Program-made: the position numbers and the translations under genes | Assembly (NCBI GenBank): GCA_911728435.2 | Contig: OU452201.1 | Location: 19,778,001 to 19,842,000, forward strand | Direction: 5' to 3' | Source: Apoderus coryli | Lineage: Eukaryota; Arthropoda; Insecta; Coleoptera; Attelabidae | Length of the DNA stretch: 64,000 bases | In this document: in pieces, positions 44,205-56,029 of the stretch | How positions within the stretch are numbered: position 1 is the first letter of the stretch | How the letters are laid out: the number at the start of each line of letters is the position of its first letter | The notes under the pieces: generated by a model | What the model saw: only the letters and a program-made list of their open reading frames with translations | Databases searched by the model: none | Told to the model about the DNA's origin: nothing

Positions 44205-44525
44205 TGTGTGTTGGGAGTGCTGCTTAACATTTTTATAAGCGACCACCACCTTCGAAGGATTTTAAACAAATATCGCCTGTACAGGAGAAAGCATACTTCT
44301 CACATCCAGCAAGTTGTACTGTTTCTGGAGCATCAAATTCAAACCTCTGGGCAACTGCATGGATATAAAATGGATGCATCTGAGATGTTTGCAAAATAAT
44401 TTGGTAGTTTCTCAAGAAGTCGTGCGAATATTATTGCAAATATTAGATCCTCGTGGGGTACAAATTAGAAGCAGAAGACGTTTGCGCCGCAGAAGATTCA
44501 GTATTAACGGGCCAAATTTCTTGTG
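44205..44525 (+). pseudogene. Integrase-type transposase exon (N-terminal half)
   Basis: After a good splice acceptor (TATTCTGTTTTAACAG, ending 44204) the frame reads LNIFISDHHLRRILNKYRLY then RRKHTSHIQQVVLFLEHQIQ and SGQLHGYKM; a one-base shift near 44370 continues with WMHLRCLQNNLVVSQEVVRI, LLQILDPRGVQIRSRRRLRR and RRFSINGPNFL, then a stop at 44524. I recall 'GQLHGYK.MH..C...GLVV...VR.LL..LDP.GV..R...RLRRR.Y...GPNF.WH.D' from a family of animal integrase-core (rve-type) transposon proteins. The catalytic WHxD that should follow GPNF is missing, and the frameshift marks it as decayed. Confidence 0.55.
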
Positions 44526-45229
44526 ATTGAGTGAAAATGACCCATTGTCTTAATTAAAGAAAATGAAACCAAATTTATTTTTATTTTAAGTTTATTAAAA
44601 AATTAGTACCTATTAAAATTAAATGCATTTACTTAAAAAAAATATATAAATTCTTATAAAAAAATCACAGTAGTTTTGTTTTAAACAAAGTCCATTATCC
44701 AAACATTTGAATCAAGAATTCCATTTAATTCAGATCTTAACTCAGAAAAGTCTTGATATGTACTGGAAATCTCTAAAATTTCAAAGAAATCGATAACGAG
44801 ATATTTGACTTCATTAAAAAAAAACCCAACCAGACCAATACATAATCATTCGTAAACACCATCACTCAATTGGTCCATTGACCAGTGATCTGGTTGTTAA
44901 TTGAATACCTTTGTCTGACTCGAATAACAGCACACCTTAACCGCTCTTCTATTACGAAACTTTTGCCTGTGCATGTTTCGGAATAGTCTATAACAGAACC
45001 AAAAGTGAGGGAAATTCTGGATTATATTTTTGGGTTGGGTTGTGTCTAACAGCTTGCGGCCAAGTACAAGACAAATCTTATACTTAGTTCTCAGGTATTT
45101 TCATACAAATTATTCAATTGAACAGAACTCGATTCTACGTAAAAATATGTGTGAAATAGATTTTTTACTTAAGTTAAGTTAAAATAAGATAATTAGAACA
45201 TCATGAATTAACTCAACTACTGATATCTT

Positions 45230-45330
45230 TGTTCAAAAATTATAAATAAAATAATACAAGAGCTGGGATCGAACCCACAACCTTACGATCACAAAGCCCA
45301 CACGGTACCCGCTAGGCTACACCGGGAACA
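45230..45330 (-). mobile_element. tRNA-derived SINE head
   Basis: On the minus strand the sequence reads CCCGGTGTAGCCTAGCGGGT (A box region), later GTGATCGTAAGGTTGTGG and the B box GGTTCGATCCC (plus coordinates 45263-45275), as in tRNA-derived SINEs. Stem pairing in the anticodon arm is poor, so it is not a working tRNA gene. An AT-rich tail follows to the left. Confidence 0.65.
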
Positions 45331-45339
45331 CTGCTCCTA

Positions 45340-46930
45340 TGCAAATTACCACGAGTACTTATATTTATTTTTTTAATTAATGGCACAGCGTGTGCGTTAC
45401 TCGTATAAGTAATGTAATACTTATGCATTCTGTGTATTCTATGCCATTAGAGGTCCAGGTAGCGCTATATACTTTTATAGGAAACAGAAAAATGATTCCC
45501 GGCATGATGCTATTTCACATGGAAATGTGGAAACTACCAAATGCAAAATATGTGCTTGGCATTAAATGTTCTGTTATATTGATCAAGATTAAAAAGTGCC
45601 ATAAAATCCATTAAAGAAGACAACTATTGAGGGTTGACACAATCATGAAAGGTCCGAGATAAGGATATTTTAGAGACTCAAAGTAGTTGAAAAGATTATT
45701 ATAAACCTGCACACCTGCAACCGGTTCGGACATACACATAAAAGAAATAAACGGAAAAATTATTCTGAAATAGTTTGCATCCAATTCAAATAAAATGATC
45801 GTGGAAGAACAATTTTCTCAGACAGGATTCGCGATCGCATAGCGAGCAGCACCTCTTAAGAGCTTCAAATTTGCGATTTTTGCGATATACCATATATTTG
45901 TCATCGAAAAACTCAGCGTTGTAAACATTCGGTTGCAACAACAACTTCGACACCGCCATCACATCATAAACACAAGAACTACTAAAAGTCATTAGTCTTC
46001 GTATTGAGGCCACTGACGTTTTGATAAATAATGTCGTTAGACACCGAGTTCAGTTTAAATATCCCTCCATCCTATAACCAGAACGCGCCAGTTTTTATAT
46101 TTATTTTGCAAAATTGCTGAAAATATTCCTTAGTTCATGCTCCCCGTTGTATCAAACTTTTAGACGAGGGCACTATTGTTTTTGTTTGTATCTCCATACA
46201 CCATTTAGCCCCTTCTAGTTTTCTTCATATCAACCCTTTCTTTCTACCTCGGCACGTTTATATAGGTCCTATATTACGCGTTGCTATCTCACCACATATA
46301 TACACGCCATATATCGTGTGATTATGAAAATTACTTCTTTGTGAAAATAGAAATTAAATGCACAGACTTGGTGTTAGATTCATCATCATTAGAATATACG
46401 ATGCACACATCCTTTTAGCTTTTAGATTGTGGGTTTTGCAAAAAAAAAAAAAAACATCTCATAATATAGATGAGGAGTTGGGAAAGATAATTTTTACAGC
46501 CGTGAGCAATATAAAATAAAATATTTACGCTGAAATATACAAACGGAGGTTTACATTCTGGGAAAACTTTAAGTATTGAGATGCAGTTGTGTGCAAAAAG
46601 ATGATGAACGGTGGGAAAATTTTTTAATTTAATTGCGGAGACATGTTGGTTGAGATTGCGTTGTTAAGAATGATATCATTAAAAGTTAAATGAAGCCCAG
46701 AGACGTAGGAAATATGTTCTCGTTTATATATCAAGTTTTCTAACAACAAATCATTAGCAGGGACGGTTCTATGAAATTCAACAACATGTTATTATAGGAA
46801 TTTTTCGACATCGAAAAAGTATTCGATTTTGTAATATTGTTTTTTATGACAATTCGTTAAAAACATCAAACTTTAGGATATACCGCAACTTGGTATCAAC
46901 TTTCTTACTTCAAATAAAATACGCCGTTTG
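45340..46930. other. No supported gene
   Basis: A 75-codon minus-strand frame (45786-46013) contains the Cys-rich string CCSLCDRESCLRK and might be a small exon or a transposon fragment, but I do not recognise it. Otherwise I see nothing beyond simple repeats, including an A15 run near 46440. Confidence 0.3.
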
Positions 46931-46934
46931 GTTA

Positions 46935-47781
46935 TTATATGTTGTGGTCACCCTAAAAAGTCGTTACGCCAGAAATCGTCGATATGATCAATGGAATTGT
47001 ATTGGACGATCCAAGATTGAAAGTGCTTGAGCTGAATGCAACTATAGGCATCTCAACTGCGAGCACGAGCATCATATTTTGCATGAATATTTGGATATGA
47101 AAAAGCTGTCCGCGCGATGGGTGCTGCGATTGCTCACGATCGACAATAAACAGAACCAGGTGACTACTTCAAAGAAGTGTTTTTGGATGTACAGCCGCAA
47201 TCCAAAGGAGTTTTTTTGCGCCGTTTCGTTACACCGCACCAGAGACCAAGGAACAATCGAAACAGTACGGGTGAACGTGAAGAAAAAGGTCATTGCTACA
47301 GTTTTCTAGAATTCGTGCGGTGTCATTCATATCGATTACTTTGAAAAGGGTAAAACGATCACCGGAAAATATCCATAGCTGTTTTAAGGCAGCAACAACC
47401 GCATTTGGCAAATAAAAAAGTCTTGTTTCATCAGGACAATGCACAGCTACATACGTGTGTAGTCCCAATAGCAAGAATCCATCAATTGGGCTACGAACTG
47501 CTACCTCTTCCATCATACTCTTGTGATTCACCCCCTCCCATTATTTTCAAACCTAAAGAAATGGCTGGGTGGTAGGAGATTCAGGTCGAATGAAGACGTT
47601 ATCGTTGTAACAAACGATTATCTTGTGGGCCTTGAGAAATCTTATATTTATAAGGAATAAAAATATAGAAACCCGTTGGACAAAATGTATCGAGATACAA
47701 TGATATTATGTAGGAAAATAATTTGATTTTTTACCATAAAAAAGGTTTCCTTTCTCACGGACTTATCAAACCACCCTCGTA
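46935..47781 (+). pseudogene. Mariner transposase relic with 3' terminal repeat
   Basis: In shifting frames the plus strand reads TPEIVDMINGIVLDDPRLKV, HEYLDMKKLSARWVLRLLTI (47079 onward), KKCFWMYSRNPKEFF, then IDYFEKGKTITGKY, VLFHQDNAQLH and LGYELLPLPSYS. These match, in order, mariner transposase motifs (EI...L.D.R...SEL..., HEHLGMKKLSARWVPRLL, KTITGEYY, LFHQDNAP.H, PHPPYSPDLAPSDY). The right end is the terminal repeat ACGGACTTATCAAACCACCC TCGTA, whose complement starts TACGAGGGTGGTTTGATAAG, typical of mariner. No matching left repeat is seen, so the copy is 5' truncated, and the catalytic PYSPDLAPSDY is disrupted. Confidence 0.85.
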
Positions 47782-47789
47782 TTTTGGGA

Positions 47790-48955
47790 TTCCTTATTCA
47801 TTTGGAGTATTTTGTGTCTCCGAAAAAGTGTTTATAGGTTATAAATTAATTATCTCAAATTAATTAATTTGTAATAAAGGATACTAACAAACTTATTTGA
47901 ATATTGTCTAAATACTTGTTTAAGATCGAATAAATTCCATCCATCCAAGACTTTAAATTATGTTGAAAATTTGCTTCACACTTCCATGCTTTTACCAGAT
48001 GGGCCGTTTCGTTGATCCACAACCTACAATTCATCAATATTTTTTTTGCCAAGAAAGAGAAATCTCGATAGATAGATGTAGTTTTCTGATGTTGTTGATT
48101 GTCCTTTGTTGCTGTTGTCATCTGTAACAACATTTAGACTACTTAACCTGAAATAAAGAATAAACAATATCAATTGATGTGTACTTGGTAGGGATTCCAA
48201 TGTGATTCAAATTTGAATAAACTGAACTGATCCAATGTTACTGATGATAAATTGAGCTAAGGTCAAAACTTGTATAACAAACGCGAAATTTACATTAAAG
48301 GTTACTGAGGTGACATAATATGTAAAAATTATAAGCGAGTCTACGAACATACAAAGCTTTCATATCTAGCCTATACGGAATAGATATTTAGGTACATACG
48401 CGGATCAAGATTAAAAATCATTCGAAAAGTCATATAAAACTGAATGCTTACGTGGATAATCCTTTTGAAATCGAGCTTCAATGGACCTAAAGAGATCCTA
48501 TTAAATGTACTCTTTTTTTTTTTATATTTGGGGAAACCTAAATACCTACCGCACAGTTCCGGAGTAAAGCAAATTTACAGTCAGCAATATATCGGGCAAT
48601 AAAGGAAACAGCTTTCTTATGTATAATATATAAGCGTGATAAACATAAATATACCGTCTAAGAAGAATTAGGGAAGTATGGATATTTAACGCGAGAGATT
48701 CCAAATGGGTTCTCTGGAATTTCGCGGGTTATGGTTGGAATTTACGTACTAGTCACCCAAGTTAATTTCTGTGTACCTATATCTACTTCATACATCCGAT
48801 GGACAGTACAGACTTTTTATTGTCTCAACTAACTAATCTGTCTTCTATTGAAGTTTCGATTTGTATTTAATGTACCTATAACTTGTTTTAATTAAATTTA
48901 ATGTTCTGGTCTGTCTGTCTAGTAATGGATATTAGCTATTTGAGAAAATGGAGAG
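47790..48955. other. No supported gene
   Basis: An 89-codon minus-strand frame (47864-48133) has no recognisable family signature. The rest shows nothing assignable. Confidence 0.3.
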
Positions 48956-48959
48956 CTAT

Positions 48960-50370
48960 TTCCAAAAATATTGCTTATACATGAAAAGATTGATGATTCC
49001 TAAATAAATTTGGTATTCCTCGGTTAACACCTTCTTCTTCTTCAAGTGCCTTGTCCTTTCGAACGTTGGCAATCATCAACATTATCTGCACTTTATCCAC
49101 TGCTTTTCTAAAAAGACTCGCCGTGGTCTCAGCATACCATTGTCTCAAATTCCTTAGCCATGATATTCTTTGGTGTCCAGGGCCTCTTTGGCCTTCAATT
49201 TTACCCTCCATGATCAGCTTGAGAAGATCGTACTTGTCATTCCTAAGTATGTGTCCGAAGTATTCTAACTTTCGCTTTTTAAGTGTAAACATGACCTCGA
49301 GAACTTTTGACATTCTCCACGCCTCAATTCCATAGTAAAGAATGTTCAATACATAGCAACGTAGCACTCGAGTGCGAACGAAGAGCGAAAGACTTCGGCA
49401 GCACAACACGGATCTCATTTTCACAAACGATGCTCTGGCCTGTTCAATTCGGGCTCGAATCTCTTGCATATTACTCCAGCTCTCGTTGACCTGACATCCC
49501 AGATATTTGTAGGTTTGGACGCCTTCGATTTGTTGGTTCTGTACCTGAAGTAAACCTCCTCCAACTTGGTTCTTACTAATCGCCATCCATTTAGTTTTTT
49601 TGGTGTTCAAGTTTAATCTAAATTCTGCACTCCCAATAGCCTTCAGTGCAGTCCTCTAACGCTCTTTCAGATATTCTGTTTGAGTATAAGTTAAAAAGAA
49701 GTGGTGAAAGAATGCAGCCCTATCGGACACCCCTCTTGATTCGCACTTTGTCTGATATTTGATTGTCTACTTTGAGGTGTGCGGTTTGGTCTCTATCTTC
49801 CAAGCCTATATCTTCTTTAAGGATTTCCATAAGCTTTTCATGTTGCACCCTGTCAAAAGCCTTCTCGTAATCTACGAAGCACCCATACACAGGGACAGAA
49901 ACATCGCTGCATCTTTGAACTAACACCTGGATACTAAACATGACCTCTCTGGTGCCAAAACCATTACGGAAACCGAACTGGGATTCGCCCATGAATGATT
50001 CGCATCTTGTGTATATACTTTTATGGATGACGTTGAGGAATATTTTTAGCAAGTGACTCATTAAGCTGATGATGCGATATTCGCTACATCTTTTTGCAGA
50101 GCTCTTTTTTGGCAACTTTACAAATGTTGATCTAAGCCAGTCGGAAGGAATAATGCTAGATAGGTAGACGATATTAAATATCACGATCACGTTTAGTGAT
50201 TCGTCATCTTTCAGGATTTTAATTACTTCCGATTACACACCATCTGGACCTGCGCGCTTTTCTGTTTTTTGATAAAGGGATTGCATGTTGAACTTCTTCG
50301 TTAGTTATATTCATTCCTTCTCGTGTGTACTGTTCCGGAGTGTCCTTGACCATCGTCAAGCAATATTCGT
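48960..50370 (-). pseudogene. RTE-like LINE relic B
   Basis: Reading leftwards, the first part near 50370-50230 gives KDTPEQYTREGMNITNEEVQ. The frame 50190-49720 gives LRSTFVKLPKKSSAKRCSEY, SQFGFRNGFGTREVMFSIQV and VYGCFVDYEKAFDRVQHEKL (palm motif A with D) and stops after IKRGVR, where motif B should begin. A break loses YADD, then frame 49610-48975 has TKWMAISKNQ, VQTYKYLGCQVNESWSNMQE, and KRKLEYFGHILRNDKYDLLK with GQRGPGHQRISWLRNLRQWY. The C-terminus is glutamate rich from GAA repeats, the usual RTE 3' tail. It shares its order and many motifs with relic A at 32.7-34.0 kb but is a separate copy. Confidence 0.85.
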
Positions 50371-50976
50371 CCAAAAAATATTATAATCGATGAGCACAAC
50401 CTTTGGCGTAGAGTAAGATTGAAAAACTCATTTTACCACCTCAGCAAAACACTTTTAAAAATTAGAATGCTAACAGTGTTAGCGAAATGAAAACTGTTTT
50501 AGTGAATTGGTAAAAAAAAATTATTTCAGATTCTTGTTAAAAAAATATCGAGCTCTCTTTTTAGAATATCATAAATGTGTGAAATTCTTAATAAAAAAAT
50601 GTATGAGCAATAATAAAGGAAAACTGCGAATATTTTCTTTAAATCAAAAAATATTGAAAGGAAAAGAACTTAAATCACGGTATGAATTTACAACAATATC
50701 TTGCGATTATTTAATTTTCGTTTCTTTAATTTTAACTTGTTAAGTAGATTATTCTATCGCTATCTCCTCTCTCCCTAAATTTTAAAAATTATTATTTTGA
50801 AAATTACTGGAGGTGTTTTTTTTTATTGTGTAGAATCTGAAAATGAAAGATTTAAATCCTTTCAAAATAATTGTAAACTATTTTGTAACATAGAATTCTA
50901 AATTTTAATATTACATAATTTAAAAAAAAATCTTCTAAACTTTGAATTAAATCGGCCTTTATGAATAAATCATTTT

Positions 50977-51348
50977 TTACTTTGGAACCTTGGATTTGTT
51001 CACATTTTCGTTTTGGAGTGATTTTCTAGGGATTGGGACTGTTTTTGACAAATATTTAGACAAATTTTGAAATATAGATGGACACGCATGGGGTTTAGCT
51101 TTATAGGAAATTTTTGTTAAAGTTCCATCCGGTTGGTAGAAATTAGCCTCCCGTATAATTTGGCTCTCAGGAAAGTGATTCCAACAAACTACCGCGATCT
51201 TTGATGGATTAAAATTAGTTCTAGGAATCGCCTGTAACCATTTCTGTTTTAAATTAACATCTTTGGGAAATAGAAAAACTGGTATTAGTTTGCCATTTTG
51301 CTTTTGTTTTAACGCACTATTATAATTCGATTTACATCTAGGTATACA
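50977..51348 (-). CDS. THAP-type zinc-finger protein fragment
   Basis: A 123-residue open minus-strand stretch without a usable Met begins CIPRCKSNYN and contains VFLFPKDVNLKQKWLQAIPR then VCWNHFPESQII, and further on KPHACPSIF. This is the THAP domain pattern: C-X3-C, 49 residues, C-X2-H (C1, C5, C55, H58 of the stretch), the W of KWL, the F of NHF, and a PxxF-like end (AVPTxF in most members, ACPSIF here). THAP domains bind DNA and occur in P-element transposases and in many animal nuclear proteins. Just upstream a stop and an ATGCCC in another frame suggest a lost start by frameshift, or an upstream exon. It ends at TAA (50977-50979). It could be a short pseudogene or one exon of a host or transposon gene. 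Confidence 0.7.
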   Translation of the reverse strand, partial: CIPRCKSNYNSALKQKQNGKLIPVFLFPKDVNLKQKWLQAIPRTNFNPSKIAVVCWNHFPESQIIREANFYQPDGTLTKISYKAKPHACPSIFQNLSKYLSKTVPIPRKSLQNENVNKSKVPK

Positions 51349-51349
51349 G

Positions 51350-52150
51350 TACGTTCAGGGCATATTAAATTTGATTAGGGACCAAGAATCGTTAATAAAA
51401 ATCCTGCAAAATTTATTAATAATAATAATTCGTAATTAATATACATACAAACCCTAGTACAAGAGACACTTACACCGCTTAGTTAGGTATACCTACGACA
51501 AACACTATGCCGCAGCTTATACCACTTTATTTTATTAACACACAGTTTATCTGGTTTTGTAACAGAAAATTTATATGATATATTTACATACACTTATCAC
51601 TACTAGTGTTATAAAAACAAGGCTGGTCACGACCCAAAAATAGTACCAATTAGTCCTCCCTATACGAATCCCGCCATTTTAACCACCGTTAAAGAGTCCA
51701 AACCAGTTACTTTATTTTATTCGGTATTGTAAGACAAAATTTAGACGATATATAAACACACTTATCCCTATAAAACTGTTTTCATTAAGCTCAATAAGCA
51801 CTGATTTAATTAGACCGCGTGTTACAATATAATAATGTAAACATACACGAATCGACTGAAACTCAACGTTGCCAAATATACTGTCTCATAGCTTGCCTAA
51901 CACTATACATCGCCAAAATTACTTAAGCAAAATTATAATAGAATTCGTTTTCAAACATCTGGTATGAAATATTACCTAAGTCCAAACCTGTCTTTCAAAC
52001 TTCAATTCATACCTTTCATTGCAAATTTCCTTTGTTACAATATATCGTATCAGACGGTTGATGGTAATGCAAATTCTTAATCTCTATACTTAAGGAGCTT
52101 TTTCCAAATATAATAACTTTAATTATTCATTACCATTACCGCTAATGGCG
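51350..52150. other. No supported gene
   Basis: Two diverged copies of a stretch (CAGTTNNTNTNNTTTTGTAA..., near 51542-51610 and 51703-51775) suggest an old duplication. I see no coding or RNA gene. Confidence 0.3.
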
Positions 52151-52155
52151 GTCGA

Positions 52156-53366
52156 TCTCTCAATATTTTACACTTCTGGTTTTCGCATAATGAATCTCAA
52201 TTATGAAAATTTAAATATGGCTACGAATTAAGCTCGCGTCGCGACGGAATTTTAAAAGTCATTATATACGCGAGGCACTTTTCAAAAGACTTATTACATC
52301 TGGTCTCATTAACATTACATACAGGATGGAAAAGGAAAATTATTTCCATATTCTATAGCTCCTTGTATTTTATCTTCTATTCAAAGTAAAATGGATATTG
52401 TTCTTTTAAAACAGAAATGTATATACAAGGCGATGTTCAAGATAAATATTTGCAAGACTATAATTCAGACAGATGAAGGCCACTAAAATATGTTCAAGTT
52501 GGTTAGTACGTTCTACTTCCTTATTTTAAATAGAACTCCCAGTCTTTTACTGTCCTTTAAGTATAGACTTAAATTATTAGACTCATTTTAGTATATCAAC
52601 CATTTACAGTGTGTCCCAGGATAGATGTAACAAGAGGTGTGAAAAACAAAAAATCTTTGAATTTTGGAATCACATTTGGGGAATGAGTCCTACTTGTTTT
52701 AAAACGAAGGTAACCAAAAATGAGTTAAATCGCTCTGGTACAGGGTGTTTTATCAACAAATTTATAAAAATCATCATCATGAATCAAATCAAATTTATTT
52801 TGCAATTTGCCCCAAAATTCCACTAATAAAAGTTGTTTAGAATGCAATTTTATATTCCCGCATCGAATTTCAAGGATACAAAAGCATATTTTTGGAAAAA
52901 ATACTAGTTTTCAATCATTAGTATTATCATAGAATACTTCGTACTATTTTATTTTGTGTCTTACAACAAACATAAACATTACAACACATAATAAATATCA
53001 AAATTGAGACGACAAACTTATAAACAAACTGGGTAATTAGCAATAGGTGTACTATCTTATAATAATAGCCTGCGGCTGATGCTGCAAACGATCATACTCG
53101 TAGGAAATATATGTCATTTCATGTTCGTTGCACAATATACTATTGTATTTTTTTTTTTTTTTTTGAAATTCTCTCTCAATATTTTACACTTTTCGCATAA
53201 TAAATCTGAATTATGAAAATTTAAATATGGTACTTTATTTAGGCCACGAAAATATGTTCAAGTTGGTTAACTAGATCCTACCTTATATTCTAAATAGAAC
53301 TCCTAGTGTTTTACTATTCTCTAAGTATAGACTTAAATTATTACTCATTCAAGTATCAAACATCTA
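52156..53366 (+). repeat. Old direct duplication with an internal deletion in one copy
   Basis: The block CTCTCAATATTTTACACTT...TTATGAAAATTTAAATATGG at about 52156-52218 recurs at about 53172-53229. The block GGCCACNAAAATATGTTCAA...AAGTATAGACTTAAATTATT at about 52478-52580 recurs at about 53243-53342. The two blocks are ~260 bp apart in the first copy and nearly adjacent in the second, so the second copy lost (or the first gained) the segment between. Confidence 0.7.
52605..52900. mobile_element. Dispersed repeat (copy 2)
   Basis: Sequence 52611-52750 (TGTGTCCCAGGATA, AAGAGGTGTGAA, CATTTGGGGAATGAGTCCTA) and 52824-52895 (CTAATAAAAGTTGTTTAGAA, AAAAGCATATTTTTG) match the element at 34245-34890, in a different arrangement: here the two blocks are close together and the transposase-like remnant is absent. 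A CAGGGTGTTTTATC motif is at 52742. A 71-codon frame here is a shadow of the repeat. Confidence 0.6.
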
Positions 53367-53988
53367 TATATTTACGTCTAATTATTTGTAGCATATCTGC
53401 CTCTATGTAAACAAATTACTCTGCTAAAACTTCGAATACCTCGAAAACTACAAAGTTTTGGAGAATAGACGACCAAATAATGTTTCTTTTATTTTTATCA
53501 GATAAAATGATATAAATAAAGTATTGCCATTTGAAAATTGTTAACAATTTTATCAATTTATTTTCTCTAACAATTAAGTGTTGTAAAATGCATAAAAATA
53601 TCCACCGCAAATTAACTAATATAAGCTTTCAATGAGAAAATATTTTTAATTTTTTTGTGAAATTGAAATAAGTATAAAACCGCTACAATTTTGCCTAGAA
53701 TCTACGCATGCAATAATATAAGGAGGTTTATTCAAAGATTTAATATAACCAGTAGAAATATCTTGTTTATGTATTACTCTTTTCTGTCATACATATCGAA
53801 AATATTTAAGTTAAGTCTATCCATATCTCAGTACACCCTTAATTTTTCATGAAAGTTTGAATTCGAAATATCATTAGAATAAAACAGAAGAAATATCAAA
53901 ATAGTCAAAAATTACTAAACTCGAAAACAGGCAAGAATATACAACAGATTATAAAAAAAATAACTGTTAACATTAATTTATAATCATC

Positions 53989-54102
53989 GCTTCAATGCTA
54001 ATTATTTCAGCCTTCTCCCGAACACTGATGTTTGTTCGTCGGTCCTGCCATTTAATTCCAAGAATTCTTCTGAGACATCTGTGATGATACTCTTCTATAG
54101 CG
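53989..54102 (-). pseudogene. LINE C-terminal fragment
   Basis: Minus-strand translation gives AIEEYHHRCLRRILGIKWQD then RRTNISVREKAEIISIEA. The pattern 'HHRCLRRILGIKWQDRxTNxxVxxxA' is the conserved C-terminal part of many LINE reverse transcriptases. Only this ~38-codon piece remains. Confidence 0.7.
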
Positions 54103-54434
54103 TTTTTAAATGTCTCCGATATGTGGTCTAAGACTCACAGCATCGTATTAAGCAAATGTTAAAAACCAGAACATAAATGAATAAGGCCAAGTAGTAATCT
54201 TTATTTTTCCAACAGTTCATTAAGTTACAATAAAAATCCATAAATAAAAAATCGCAATGTATTTCGAATTAAATAATTTATTTTGATCATTGTTAGAAAT
54301 TGATTTATAACAGTTACCTACATATAAAATTAACTGGACTTGTTTGAAGAATATAATTGGGCGTATTATGGATTGAATACTATTAGATCAAAATATTACT
54401 ACTACTACCTGCATGTAAAAAAACAATCGGGCAG

Positions 54435-54950
54435 AGGTCATTTACCTTTATTGGTCATAGGGTCTCTAATCAAATGCCAGTGGAATTGAAAAATAAAGCG
54501 AATTTAAAAAATTTTAAATCAAAACTTTCAAGTTGGTTGAGGGGTCAAAACATTGAGTTTATGAGTTGAAGCTGCTTCTGTGTCTGTTTCCCTGTATCAT
54601 CATTATACAGTTTGGTTACTTTATTTTGTTTTAATATTTATTGTTTATCTTTGAATAAGAATTTTCGTTACAATTATAATTTAAGTTTTTGTTACTAATT
54701 TTTAAAATATTACCAAGTTTGTTTACCAAGTTTGTAAGTTGAAGTAATTAAAAAGTGCGTGCAGAGTTTTTAGAGTGTCTGTAGGAGGTGGACAAACTTC
54801 GCAAAGTTTTTACATCCTGCAGGCACCATTCTCCCTCCCTATTATTTATTTATTTATCCATATACATCATTAGAGTAAGTTAATAATTTTGATATATTAT
54901 GTAATTTACGGAAATAAATAAAAAATAATAAAATAAAATTCTATAGCTAT
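54435..54950 (+). pseudogene. LINE 3' end (ORF2 C-terminus and UTR)
   Basis: The frame 54435-54569 reads RSFTFIGHRVSNQMPVELKN then FKSKLSSWLRGQ and stops. RSFTYxGxKLWNxLPxExKN...FKxxLKxWL is the C-terminal signature of CR1/jockey-like ORF2 proteins. A 3' UTR of about 370 bp follows, including a short direct repeat (TACCAAGTTTG twice near 54712-54735), ending in AAATAAATAAAAAATAATAA around 54915-54935. Confidence 0.7.
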
Positions 54951-54959
54951 ATATTGTGT

Positions 54960-56000
54960 CTATTGTGCACCAAATTATATAAAAATTTAACTGAGTTCAT
55001 ATCTCTGCGTACATTGAGAAGATCATGCCAGATCTATTCAATAACTCTTGAATACCCGACACTGGCAGGGTACATGCCAAATATATTTAAAGTCGGCTTC
55101 GCATAGATTCCAAGCGTTTATGGCTATTAGGCATCAATAAATTAAAACATCAGCTAATTTTCCTGCACCAAGAAAGGGTTATTAGAAAGTACCAAGCACT
55201 AATATTGCAGTGGTGGTACTTCAGAACAATTTACTGCGTATGTTATTTTTAGAATAGTTCACATCGGGTTATAATCCTGTTGAGTTTTCTTGTGATTAAT
55301 TGTTTAATATGAATGAATTTTTTGAAAACGTTGCATCATTCGTTTCAACGTTTTTAAAATTTGTTGTAGTTTTTCGGTTAATCAAAATACTTAGCCAACT
55401 TAAATTTAGATTTAACATTGGTTTATCGAGGGCAAGCTTACTATGAAGCAAGTGCAATGCTAAGGCATTTGAATAGTTTGCAAATTAACGACACTCGCTT
55501 TGTGACAATATCAGTTTATGTATTGTCAAAATGGTTTTGTGAAATAAGAACTGCGCTAAAGTCTTAGCTTTTTTAAGAAATTATCAATAGGTCGCCAGAA
55601 TGTCAATGTCAGTTCCAAAGTAGAGACAATATCATTGATAAAAACACAACAAAACATTTAGGTTAACGCAAATTTTTAATTCAAGAAGATCAGATAAGTA
55701 AATAGCTCAATATAATATATACCCATAAATTGGTTAAATATACATTTGAATTATAATGTATTGATCGATAGAAAATATTGTTTTTTGCGTGTACAAGGGA
55801 TCTGTACTTCTTCATACGTTTACTTGTCCGTCGAATTGAACCGTGGCCTCCGTTCTTCTATATACGTTTATTAAATCCAAGATCAGCACCAATTTCTTAG
55901 GAAAAAATATTTCCCCTATTCAAAAATGAGCCGTTTGGATTATAGAGGCATTTTTGCATAAAAGTTCTTGTTACCTTGTTCAAAATAAAACACGTCAATA
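54960..56000. other. No supported gene
   Basis: I see no recognisable domain, RNA gene or element end. The transposase relic begins to the right. Confidence 0.3.
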
Positions 56001-56029
56001 TCCTATAAGGTTTCAAAATGACGACGCCC

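Noticed and set aside
45260..45330. Functional tRNA gene on the minus strand
   Set aside because: A and B boxes are present but the anticodon stem pairs poorly; read as a SINE.
47864..48133. 89-codon minus-strand gene
   Set aside because: No recognisable domain, and it lies next to mobile-element debris.
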